From Mucilaginibacter achroorhodeus (GTDB taxonomy: Bacteria; Bacteroidota; Bacteroidia; Sphingobacteriales; Sphingobacteriaceae): a stretch of 64,000 bases of DNA. The stretch spans positions 62,001-126,000 of the forward strand of contig NZ_VOEI01000004.1 of the NCBI RefSeq assembly GCF_007846095.1, given 5' to 3'. Below, one piece after another: positions 1 through 7,575 of this stretch (position 1 is the stretch's first letter; each line of letters opens with the position of its first letter). The notes under the pieces are model-generated. The model was given only the letters and a program-made list of their open reading frames with translations. It did no database searches and was not told the DNA's origin. The position numbers were made by a program, and so were the translations under genes.

Positions 1-18
1 AATGAAGTTTTTTAAGTA

Positions 19-1473
19 TCAATTCACATCGAACCATAACTTGGTAGTTAATGCGTCAGCGCCCTGGCTGGCAACTGCAGCATTGTAGCTGGTGCCGTTA
101 AGCGATTGCTCTGTACCGGGGTAGATAAACCTTAGCGGTATCTTGCCTCCAAGTGTACCGGCAACTGCCGGGGTAAGTTGCGGATAATCAAGGCGGCGCC
201 ATTCGGCATAGGCTTCAAGTCCCTGGCCAAACAGCGCGATCCATTTTTGTTCGCCTATTGATTTACGATAGTTAGCCGCATCATATGCTACGCTACTTTG
301 AGCCAGGTAGGTGTTTATATCGGCCGTGCCTATACCGTATTGCGTTAATGACGCAGTTATAGCCTGCCTGTACAGATCGGCGGCGTTGCCGGCAATAAAG
401 CCGCGCTGGGTGGCTTCGGCCTGGTCAAATAGTACTTCAGCATAACTGATGATCACTGCCGGAGCGCTCGGCGCTAAAAAGTAGGTGCCCGGTTTTGATG
501 TTTTGGTAAAGCCATAGCTGCTGGCATCGCCTACCAAAAGTCCGTTTGGCAAGCCAACATAAGTTTGCGGTGTAGCATCCCTTGTTTTGCTGGCATAAAC
601 CGGCAGGCGCGGGTCATTTAATGCAAAAAGCTTATCTACAATTGTTTTGCTGATGCGGTAATCATCCCTGGTATCAAACAAATTGCTGATAGGGTTTTGG
701 TTGGGCGATGCCGCGTAAACCAACTGTGCGGTCTCGCTATTGCTGCTGATGTAGCCGCTGCCATCCGCTTGAATGTCGGCCAGTACCTGCTTCGCCTTTT
801 CAGGCTCCCGGTCTGCAATTCGCAGGGCAATGCGTAAACGCAGCGAGTTGGCAAATTTTTTCCATAGCAATATCTGGTTTGCGCCACTGCTGGTGCCGTA
901 AATGATATCGCCTGCGATTGCAGGACCTGAAGGGCTAAGGAAGGTTTGAGCCGATTTCAGATCATCAAGGATGGCAAAATACACATCCTTTTGTTTGTCG
1001 TAAGCAGGTGTCAGGAACTCGTTAATACTGGATGCCTGTGTGTAAGGTACATCGCCATAATTATCGGTCAGCAATTGGAAGACCCACGACCTTAATACTA
1101 AAGCCACACCCTTGTAGTTTGGATTAGCTTGTGCATCGGCAATTTTCAAAAGTGCATTGAGGTTCACAACGCCCCTTGTGTAACCTGTTCCCCAAAGCTC
1201 ATTGAAAGACGTACTGGTGTAGATGTACCTGTCGGGATCGGTGTACTGTATTTTGGCCCAGTTTTGCACCCAAAGCAAGCTGGCATCCATATTATTGGAT
1301 GTCCCCCAATAGGTATCTGCCAAAGCTTTAGTTACGCCGGTTAAGATATAATCCGGCTGACCGGTTTCTGACGCGTTTGGATTTTTGTTTATATCCTCAA
1401 TGGTTTTTTTGCAGGCTGTTGCCGATAAAAGCAGTGTTCCTGATATGATGGTGGCTAAATATTTAATTTTCAT
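19..1473 (-). CDS. SusD/RagB-like outer-membrane lipoprotein
   Basis: A 484-residue protein of the SusD-like family, the surface lipoprotein that caps a SusC channel and captures substrate. The N-terminus is a lipoprotein signal: a hydrophobic stretch followed by a lipobox with Cys at about residue 21, then an Asn-rich segment (INKNPNASE) typical of SusD_2-type proteins. The C-terminal GLEAYAEWRRLDYPQL motif is characteristic of the family. It starts 3 bases after the susC stop, so the two are co-transcribed. Known SusD partners bind glycans or peptides; here the upstream SAM riboswitch and poly-Cys leader suggest, as inference only, a sulfur-containing substrate. Length is normal. The stop codon lies near the window edge and the gene is complete. 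Confidence 0.93.
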   Translation of the reverse strand: MKIKYLATIISGTLLLSATACKKTIEDINKNPNASETGQPDYILTGVTKALADTYWGTSNNMDASLLWVQNWAKIQYTDPDRYIYTSTSFNELWGTGYTRGVVNLNALLKIADAQANPNYKGVALVLRSWVFQLLTDNYGDVPYTQASSINEFLTPAYDKQKDVYFAILDDLKSAQTFLSPSGPAIAGDIIYGTSSGANQILLWKKFANSLRLRIALRIADREPEKAKQVLADIQADGSGYISSNSETAQLVYAASPNQNPISNLFDTRDDYRISKTIVDKLFALNDPRLPVYASKTRDATPQTYVGLPNGLLVGDASSYGFTKTSKPGTYFLAPSAPAVIISYAEVLFDQAEATQRGFIAGNAADLYRQAITASLTQYGIGTADINTYLAQSSVAYDAANYRKSIGEQKWIALFGQGLEAYAEWRRLDYPQLTPAVAGTLGGKIPLRFIYPGTEQSLNGTSYNAAVASQGADALTTKLWFDVN

Positions 1474-1476
1474 TGT

Positions 1477-4400
1477 TTAGAATTTGAGGTTCACGTTAAA
1501 ACCAAGGTTACGTACAGTAGGCAGCGTAAGGTCTTCTAAACCTTGTGCGTTACCGCTGTTAAATGCTGTTTCAGGATCAATGTTGGGTACCTTTTTGTGT
1601 ATGATCCAGAGGTTACGGCCAACCAATGATACCGTTGCCGATTGCAGGCCGATGCCTTTAACCCAATTCTGCGGCAGGGTGTATCCCAACTTTACTTCGC
1701 GCAGTTTTACGAATGAAGCGCTGTAAACAAAAGCCTCGTCTACGTTAGTATAGCCTTTGTAGTAAGTTTGGGCCGAAACAATTTTGCTGTTTGCAGATCC
1801 ATCTGCCTTAACACCCTTCCATACCATACCGTCGTCATAAATGGTCTCGCCGTTTGGTGCGTTTGCTCCGGTACCCACTTGTACCGCATTAGCTGATGTG
1901 TTGTTGCCTGGGTAGTAGTAAGATAAACCGCCATTCTCGGCACCTCTGCCGGGTAACGTAGATGCCAACACGCCTGTGTAAGTGCCGGTGCGGTTAGTGT
2001 TGGAGTAAATAGAACCGCCAATACGGGCATCAACCAGCACACTAAGATTAATGCCTTTGTAAGTGAAGCTATTATTGATGCTGCCCAACCAATCCGGAGT
2101 AAATTTACCCAGGGCTTTCTTAGTATTGTTTACAATGGGTGTGCCATTGTCGCCAATAACGATGTTGCCTGATGCATCGCGGGTATACGATGTTCCGAAC
2201 AGTGTACCATACGGCAGACCTACGGCAGCTACAACATCAACTGTACGATTTGATCCAAGAATGTAGGTTTGCAGGTTGCCTTCACTGTACAGCGATAATA
2301 CTTTGCTCTTATTACGAGAATAGTTTAAGGTAACATCCCAGTTAAAGTCACTGTTTTTTATTGGGGTTGCAGACAATTGAACCTCAATACCTTTATTGTT
2401 AAGATTACCGCCATTGATAAGCTTATAATTAAAGCCGGTGCTCGGGCTTACCAGTACCGCCAGTATCTGGTTAACGCTATTGGTATTGTACAAGCTCACG
2501 TCAAGTCGCAGGCGATTATTAAGGAAACCAGCCTCAACGCCGGCTTCTGTAGATGTGGTAGTTTCCGGTTTCAAATTCGGATTAAGGTCTGTTGAGTTAA
2601 GCAACTGCTGCGGATTAGCCACTGTACCACCGCCGGGCTGACTCAGATTAAACGGTGCCAGAAACCCATAAGTATTAATTAACTGGTACGGATCGGTTGC
2701 TTTACCAACTTTTGACCATCCGCCGCGTACTTTTAGATAGCTTAATATATCGCTTTTTAAATCCAGCGCTTCTGAAAGCACCAAACTACCATTAACAGAC
2801 GGGTAGAAGTAAGAAAGGTTAGCAGCAGGCAGGGTAGACGACCAATCGTTACGGCCGGTTACGTTGATAAAGGCATAATCTCTAAAACCTATCTGTGCCG
2901 AAGCGAAGTAGCTATATGTTTTAAGTTTGCCGTAAACATTTGAAGATACCAGCGGGTCGCGCGAGTTGCTTAGCGTGTACAAGCCTGCAACGGCAAGTTT
3001 CGGCGCTATTTGGTCGTTCTGCTCGCGGGTTGTAGTACCAATGTTGCCACCCACAAAAGCGTCTAAAGAAAAATCTTTGTTCAGCTTTTTGGTGTACTGT
3101 AAGCGGCCTTCGGTATTGGTCTCGTTTACATAGTAAGCATCTTCTTCATAAGACCCAAATGGGGTACCGTTTGTGCCGTAAGCCACTTTTATCTTTCGTC
3201 TGTCGTTATAGAAATCGGTACCGGTGCGCAGGTTGGCAGATAAGCCTTTGATGATCTTGTAGTTTACCTCAGCGCTCCCTATAAAATGATTTTTGAACTG
3301 GCCAACGGTATTTTCATAAGCGATAAAATATGGATTACTGTAGTAGCTGTTATTCCAGTTAAACGTATTTCCGTTGGCGTCGCGGTAATTTTTTAGCTGG
3401 CTTACATCAACCTGGCGGCCAAACCATGTAAATTGAAGCATGGTGCTTGTTGCACGCCTGCCATAGGTTCCCGGTAAGTTTCCTGCATCGTCTTTGATGT
3501 AATTAGCGGTTGTGGTAACGGTAAGTTTATCGTTAGGCCTGAAGGTTGTGTTCAGCGAGAACGAGTTTCGTCCCAATGATGAATTAGGTACCACACCGGT
3601 TTGGTGCAGATTATTGTACGATGCTCGGAAATCAAATTTGTCGCTGCTGCCTGCAAAGGCTACACCGTTGTTTAAGGTAACACCGGTATTAAAGAAACTG
3701 CGAACATTATCCGGATGCGCTACAAAAGGCACCGGTGTGCCGTTGGAGTAAAATTGCGGTATCAGGCGGCCATCCAAGCGCGGGCCCCAGCTTTCGTCAA
3801 CACCGTCGTTAACGCCGCCACCCTTGCCATCAACATAACTGAACTTGCCGTTAGCGCCTTGTCCGTATGAATTTTGGTAGTCAGGGAAAACTTTAAGAGT
3901 AGCAAAGCTGGTGTTAGAGTTAATGGTAACGCCAATGCCTTTTACACCCTTGCCGGTTTTAGTTTTGATAAGGATAACGCCCGAAGCCGCACGCGAACCG
4001 TATAAAGCTGCAGCGTTAGGGCCTTTCAGAACGGTAATAGATTCGATATCCTCAGAGTTGAAATCAGATAGTGAGTTGGGAAAATCGCGCGAACCGTTTG
4101 TGCCTAACTGCTGCGTGTTATCCACCAATACACCATCTACCACAAACAGGGGTTGGTTATTGCCGGAGATAGATACCTCGCCACGTATAACAATACGAGA
4201 TGAACCCATATCGCCCTGGCTGTTGGTAACAGTAACACCGGCTATTTTTCCGGCAAGCGCATTTACAAGGTTGGTTTCTTTAGCTTCGGATATGTCTTTC
4301 GACTTAAGTCCCTGAACCGCGTAGCCTAAAGATTTTTTATCCTTGCTGATGTTTAGTGCGGTCACCACCACCTCATTAAGTGAGTTAGGTGCCTCCACTA

Positions 4401-4692
4401 AAACTATCTGCAGCGGGGCGGAATTTTGCGTAATGGTGATGCGCTGTGTGGTGAAGCCCAGGTAGGATACCTGTAGCACATCATTTACTTTGGCATTGAT
4501 ACTAAAGCGGCCCTGAACATCTGTTTGGGTGCCATTGGTTGTACCTTGTACGGCCACACTAACACCCGGTAAAGGCTGGCCGTCGGCTTTGGCAGTTACC
4601 ACGCCGCTTACCTTAATTGATTGGGCCGATAAGTGCTGAACAATGATTACCGGTAGTAAAGCCACCAGTAAGAGTTTGTAAATTTTTGACAT
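1477..4692 (-). CDS. SusC/RagA-type TonB-linked outer-membrane transporter
   Basis: A 1071-residue TonB-dependent receptor. In order: a Sec signal peptide (about 1-23), a carboxypeptidase-regulatory-like beta-sandwich (about 27-110, VSGVVTAKADGQPLPGVSV), a plug domain with the SusC hallmark VDGVLVDNTQQ and LKGPNAAALYGSRAASGVI (about 125-245), and a long 22-strand barrel ending in NVNLKF. It imports a bound ligand into the periplasm using TonB energy, with the SusD lipoprotein encoded immediately downstream as the lid. No glycoside hydrolase, protease or sensor gene sits beside it, so this is not a typical polysaccharide utilisation locus. Its 600-base leader holds a SAM-I riboswitch and a poly-Cys ORF, which point to uptake of methionine, cysteine or a sulfur peptide (inference). 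Confidence 0.95.
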   Translation of the reverse strand: MSKIYKLLLVALLPVIIVQHLSAQSIKVSGVVTAKADGQPLPGVSVAVQGTTNGTQTDVQGRFSINAKVNDVLQVSYLGFTTQRITITQNSAPLQIVLVEAPNSLNEVVVTALNISKDKKSLGYAVQGLKSKDISEAKETNLVNALAGKIAGVTVTNSQGDMGSSRIVIRGEVSISGNNQPLFVVDGVLVDNTQQLGTNGSRDFPNSLSDFNSEDIESITVLKGPNAAALYGSRAASGVILIKTKTGKGVKGIGVTINSNTSFATLKVFPDYQNSYGQGANGKFSYVDGKGGGVNDGVDESWGPRLDGRLIPQFYSNGTPVPFVAHPDNVRSFFNTGVTLNNGVAFAGSSDKFDFRASYNNLHQTGVVPNSSLGRNSFSLNTTFRPNDKLTVTTTANYIKDDAGNLPGTYGRRATSTMLQFTWFGRQVDVSQLKNYRDANGNTFNWNNSYYSNPYFIAYENTVGQFKNHFIGSAEVNYKIIKGLSANLRTGTDFYNDRRKIKVAYGTNGTPFGSYEEDAYYVNETNTEGRLQYTKKLNKDFSLDAFVGGNIGTTTREQNDQIAPKLAVAGLYTLSNSRDPLVSSNVYGKLKTYSYFASAQIGFRDYAFINVTGRNDWSSTLPAANLSYFYPSVNGSLVLSEALDLKSDILSYLKVRGGWSKVGKATDPYQLINTYGFLAPFNLSQPGGGTVANPQQLLNSTDLNPNLKPETTTSTEAGVEAGFLNNRLRLDVSLYNTNSVNQILAVLVSPSTGFNYKLINGGNLNNKGIEVQLSATPIKNSDFNWDVTLNYSRNKSKVLSLYSEGNLQTYILGSNRTVDVVAAVGLPYGTLFGTSYTRDASGNIVIGDNGTPIVNNTKKALGKFTPDWLGSINNSFTYKGINLSVLVDARIGGSIYSNTNRTGTYTGVLASTLPGRGAENGGLSYYYPGNNTSANAVQVGTGANAPNGETIYDDGMVWKGVKADGSANSKIVSAQTYYKGYTNVDEAFVYSASFVKLREVKLGYTLPQNWVKGIGLQSATVSLVGRNLWIIHKKVPNIDPETAFNSGNAQGLEDLTLPTVRNLGFNVNLKF

Positions 4693-4803
4693 TTTTTACT
4701 GTGAAATAAAGTTTTGAACATGGCATACCTATCTACTTTGCCCGGTAAAACCTACCTGCATTAATGAGTATGCAATAAATTAAATGGAGTTAATGTTACT
4801 GGG

Positions 4804-4899
4804 TTAACAACAGCAGCAACAACACATGCCAGGCATTCGCTTGCATAAAGCAAAAGGGGTTAGGGATAACGATACAGTTTGCGTAAAAGCTGTTTTCAT
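4804..4899 (-). CDS. Poly-cysteine leader peptide (31 aa)
   Basis: A short ORF that begins ATG and reads MKTAFTQTVSLSLT, continues PFALCKRMPGM and ends with six consecutive Cys codons just before TAA. The six codons mix TGT and TGC (TGT TGT TGC TGC TGT TGT), so the run is not a simple nucleotide repeat. It lies between the SAM-I riboswitch (107 bases upstream) and the susC start (111 bases downstream), on the same strand. Poly-Cys short ORFs acting as cysteine-responsive attenuators are known from mycobacteria; the same role here is an inference. I see no U-tailed terminator between this ORF and susC, so a Rho-dependent or translational mechanism would be needed. Internal ATG codons at residues 22 and 25 could give shorter products. 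Confidence 0.6.
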   Translation of the reverse strand: MKTAFTQTVSLSLTPFALCKRMPGMCCCCCC

Positions 4900-4987
4900 A
4901 GTGGTTTGTAGGGTAACGTTTGTTGTTTGTCTTTTTATAAACTCGCCAGGTAAGTACCGGTTAATTGCGGCAAATAAATTGCACTCG

Positions 4988-5095
4988 CTTATCTTTCTCC
5001 TGTTTAACAGGAGCAGGATTTAGCACCTTTCGCCAACGCAGGGGCAGAGGTTGCTAAGACGTCAAAGGGCCATTCCCTCGGTCTTTCTGGATAAG
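4988..5095 (-). promoter_or_regulatory. SAM-I (S-box) riboswitch aptamer
   Basis: Read on the minus strand, the element is closed by a perfect P1 helix, CTTATC at 5095-5090 with GATAAG at 4993-4988. Inside it follow the S-box signatures in the right order: CAGAAAG, GAGGGAATGGCCC, a TGACG-type junction, TTAGCAACC, then AAAGGTGCTAAATCCTGC and a P4 hairpin TCCTGT/ACAGGA leading into GAAAGATAAG. This agrees closely with the SAM-I consensus (S-adenosylmethionine binding, normally shutting off sulfur genes when SAM is high). The next full-length gene on the strand is susC, 295 bases downstream. No intrinsic terminator is visible, so the expression platform is not identified. Confidence 0.92.
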
Positions 5096-5115
5096 TCTTA
5101 AAAAGAACTTCGATG

Positions 5116-5123
5116 CAAATATA
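5116..5123 (-). promoter_or_regulatory. -7 promoter box for the SAM-riboswitch/susCD transcript
   Basis: The minus strand reads TATATTTG, an exact match to the Bacteroidota -7 consensus TAnnTTTG, about 20 bases before the first strand of the riboswitch P1 helix. That spacing would start the RNA just upstream of the aptamer. I do not see a convincing -33 TTTG at 18-20 bases. A short inverted repeat, TCTAC at 5142-5146 with GTAGA at 5154-5158, lies just upstream and could be an operator. Confidence 0.5.
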
Positions 5124-5313
5124 GATTAAAAATATATAATGTCTACGTATTTTGTAGATATTTTTCTAAATGACTTTTTAATGGCATAAAACCGTCATAT
5201 TAAATCGTAGGGGCACTTTTTAGTGCACAGCATATTTGGTAAACAGCAACTGCCGGGCATTTATTAAAATAGATTAAGTACCCAAATACCGTTTGATATT
5301 ATACATTTGCGGC

Positions 5314-6687
5314 ATGAATACCCGGTTAACAGTTGAAAAAATTGGCGGCACATCAATGAGTGCCCTTAAAGATGTAATTGATAACATTGTGTTTTACGGC
5401 GATTCGCCATACAATCGAATCCTTGTTGTATCAGCGTTCTCCGGCGTTACCAATATTTTACTGGAGAATAAGAAAACTAAAGCGCCGGGTGTTTATCATC
5501 GTTTTGCAAAAGGAGAGGATTACCGGACAGCACTTAACGAGGTTTCTGTGGAACTTAAGCGTTTAAATGCAGTATATGGCGATCTGGGCCTTGATGTTAC
5601 CTGGGCTGATGCGCAGATAGATCAGCACATGGCAAAGGCTATCGTTTACCTGGATAGCGCCTCTACAATGCTGGCTTCCGGTTATCTTAATGAGGGTGTG
5701 TTATTGGCTGCCCGAGAGATCCTGGCTTCCATTGGCGAAACGCATTCGGCCATGGTGCTGGCTGCTATCCTTAAAACCAGGGGACTTAATGCCGTGTTGG
5801 TAGATATGGCCGGTTTTGACGATTCTCGCGCCATGACAATTGACGAGCGTATTAAAGATGCCTTTGCTAAAATAGATCTGCCAAACAGCATTTGTATTGT
5901 AACCGGTTACGCTAAAGGTACAGAAGGCATTATGCGCGAGTTTGACCGCGGGTATTCTGAGGTAACGTTCAGTAAAATAGCATCCATACTTAAGCCTGAT
6001 GAGGCCATTATCCACAAGGAATATCACCTTTCAACTGCCGACCCTAATATTGTTGGTATCGATAACGTGCACCCAGTAGGTAATACTAACTATGATATTG
6101 CCGATCAGCTTGCCGATGTTGGCATGGAAGCTATACACCCAAAGGCTGCTAAGCCATTGGAAATGGCCGGCATCCATCTGCGCATCAAAAACACCTTTGA
6201 ACCAGCGCATCCCGGTACGCTGATAACCCGCCAATATGTTTCGCAACTGAAAAGGGTAGAGGTGATCACCGGCACCGATAAGCAATTACTGATCGATATT
6301 TACGACCCGTTGATGACCGGCAACGTAGGCAGCGACTTAATTATCATGGAGATATTCGCCGCGCACCAGGTTAGTTATACCTTTAAATCAACCAGTGCAA
6401 ACAGCATATCCATTGTTATTTGGGAAAACGATTTTAAGGAAGCACTGATAACTGATCTGAGAACAAAATTTGAGCGTGTTAAGCACGAGCCGGTTTCCAT
6501 GGTTTGTTTATTAGGTACCAATATGGATCAGCCCGGTTTGCTGGCTAAAAGCACTGCAGCCCTTGCCCGCGATGAGATAAACATCCTGGCAGCAGGTTTA
6601 GCGTATGGCCGGGTTAACATCCAGTTTGTTGTACCGCGCGATCAGTTTAAGGCATCTGTAATAGCGCTGAACAAAGCGTTAGGGTAG
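5314..6687 (+). CDS. Aspartate kinase (monofunctional, AK-Ect-like)
   Basis: A 457-residue aspartokinase, which phosphorylates L-aspartate in the first step towards lysine, threonine and methionine. The amino-acid kinase motif VEKIGGTSMS lies at the start, and two ACT domains close the protein (about 325-455, including LGTNMDQPGLLAKST). The EKIGGTSMS wording resembles the branch that includes ectoine-cluster aspartokinases, but no ect genes are nearby. I chose the ATG at 5314 because the kinase motif begins a few residues later; an in-frame ATG at 5293 would add MILYICG. A TACATTTG promoter-like box ends 4 bases before the chosen ATG, hinting at a leaderless mRNA. The gene is convergent with the ilvN-like gene, with 3 bases between stops, and divergent from the sulfur-regulated susC. 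Confidence 0.88.
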   Translation: MNTRLTVEKIGGTSMSALKDVIDNIVFYGDSPYNRILVVSAFSGVTNILLENKKTKAPGVYHRFAKGEDYRTALNEVSVELKRLNAVYGDLGLDVTWADAQIDQHMAKAIVYLDSASTMLASGYLNEGVLLAAREILASIGETHSAMVLAAILKTRGLNAVLVDMAGFDDSRAMTIDERIKDAFAKIDLPNSICIVTGYAKGTEGIMREFDRGYSEVTFSKIASILKPDEAIIHKEYHLSTADPNIVGIDNVHPVGNTNYDIADQLADVGMEAIHPKAAKPLEMAGIHLRIKNTFEPAHPGTLITRQYVSQLKRVEVITGTDKQLLIDIYDPLMTGNVGSDLIIMEIFAAHQVSYTFKSTSANSISIVIWENDFKEALITDLRTKFERVKHEPVSMVCLLGTNMDQPGLLAKSTAALARDEINILAAGLAYGRVNIQFVVPRDQFKASVIALNKALG

Positions 6688-6690
6688 ATA

Positions 6691-7260
6691 TTACGCTATC
6701 TCGGCATACGCACTTTCAGCTGCGGATGGTACGGCTTTGTTAAAAATGCCCGCGGATAGATTTTCATGTTCAGTTACCGAAATGGGCTGATTTACTGTAA
6801 GTGGCGAATGATGAAAAGCAAGCAACTGCGGCCCGTCCAATTCGTTAAATAAGCGCTGTATATCGGCTGCTTTGCCTATCTGATGTACCAGTAACTGGTT
6901 ACCTTCTAAAAGCGTTATTCCACGCGCGTTGTGTTTATTAATGATATCCCATACAGCGTTCGCATTTTTAGTTAGTGATACCCTGTACATAGCAGATCTC
7001 AAGACAGAACCAAATGCAATAGTAACATCAATTACCCCTATCACTTTACGTATCCTCAGCAGCATGTTATCTACCTGTTGCGCAGGTATTTTTGCTTCAA
7101 TGGTTATCAACACGGTATCCGCAACATCAGTTTGAGATTGTGCAAGGGTAATTATCTCGTAGCCCGTCCGGGTAAATAACCCTATAACTTTTGATAGTAT
7201 TTCCTTCTGATTTTCGCAGCTAAGGCTGAACAGTTTTGAAGTAAGCTTTTCTCGTTTCAT
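6691..7260 (-). CDS. Acetolactate synthase small subunit-like ACT protein
   Basis: A 189-residue protein laid out like IlvN, the regulatory subunit of acetolactate synthase: an N-terminal ACT domain (about 5-80, SCENQKEILSKVIGLFTRTGYEI) and a second alpha/beta domain (about 85-160). Sequence is divergent from ordinary IlvN and no ilvB, ilvC or ilvD lies next to it, so it is an orphan. The start is set at 7260: the longer reading frame beginning at 7281 would be translated from inside the terminator hairpin (MGGFFFA) and is not credible. An Ile/Val-rich leader peptide and an intrinsic terminator precede it, which supports a role in branched-chain amino acid synthesis. It may bind valine or another effector; the catalytic partner is not in the window. 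Confidence 0.78.
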   Translation of the reverse strand: MKREKLTSKLFSLSCENQKEILSKVIGLFTRTGYEIITLAQSQTDVADTVLITIEAKIPAQQVDNMLLRIRKVIGVIDVTIAFGSVLRSAMYRVSLTKNANAVWDIINKHNARGITLLEGNQLLVHQIGKAADIQRLFNELDGPQLLAFHHSPLTVNQPISVTEHENLSAGIFNKAVPSAAESAYAEIA

Positions 7261-7263
7261 AGC

Positions 7264-7296
7264 AAAAAAAAAGCCTCCCAACTTTCGTGGGAGGCT
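7264..7296 (-). terminator. Attenuator terminator of the ilvN-like gene
   Basis: On the minus strand a 9-bp stem (AGCCTCCCA/TGGGAGGCT, 7296-7288 and 7280-7272) with a 7-base loop is followed at once by a run of U residues, and the ilvN-like ATG comes 4 bases later. The 3' arm word TGGGAGGC is repeated inside the end of the leader peptide at 7342-7335, so the terminator 5' arm can pair either with its own 3' arm or with the leader copy (antiterminator). Confidence 0.88.
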
Positions 7297-7321
7297 GCAA
7301 ATTATTTTATTTAAAATTTAA

Positions 7322-7417
7322 TTATAGCAAGGCGGCCTCCCATTTTGAACAAATGACAATCACAATAATGCTGATCACATTATTTAAGATTTGTACGCCT
7401 ATAGGTTGTTTGTTCAT
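7322..7417 (-). CDS. Branched-chain amino acid leader peptide (31 aa)
   Basis: A short ORF, ATG to TAA, reading MNKQPIGVQILNNV followed by ISIIVIVICSKWEAALL. Fourteen or so of its 31 codons are Ile, Val or Leu, concentrated in the block ISIIVIVI. The codons for KWEAA include TGGGAGGC, a perfect copy of the terminator 3' arm downstream. In the classical ilv/leu attenuation model a ribosome stalled at the Ile/Val block leaves this copy free to capture the terminator 5' arm, allowing read-through, while a ribosome reaching the stop codon masks it. Both halves of the model are visible in the sequence; regulation itself is inferred. Confidence 0.85.
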   Translation of the reverse strand: MNKQPIGVQILNNVISIIVIVICSKWEAALL

Positions 7418-7575
7418 TTAAATGAAAGTGTATGTTGTAAAACAGGGAAAATATTTTCGAAAATCAAAGGTTGTAACGCATTTTTATTTTCTGGCTTAAT
7501 TTAACATTTTTTAGGAATCGCCTTGTGCGTTTATTTTCAGTGGTTTAACTATATTTAGGCACTTAATCCTAAGCA

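Noticed and set aside
4693..4803. Intrinsic terminator between the poly-Cys ORF and susC
   Set aside because: Only weak pairings (TGCAT/ATGCA, GGT/ACC) without a U run were found, so I do not list a terminator.
4826..5023. 65-codon plus-strand frame between susC and the aspartate kinase gene
   Set aside because: It lies antisense to the SAM-I riboswitch and the poly-Cys leader, has no recognisable protein features, and its sequence is fully explained by the RNA elements on the other strand.
5314..6687. Ectoine biosynthesis cluster suggested by the AK-Ect-like aspartate kinase
   Set aside because: No ectA, ectB, ectC or ectD homologue lies in the window; similarity to that branch alone does not support ectoine synthesis.
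7261..7281. Seven-codon N-terminal extension (MGGFFFA) of the IlvN-like protein
   Set aside because: These bases are the 3' arm and U run of the attenuator terminator. The ATG at 7260 begins a normal ACT domain.
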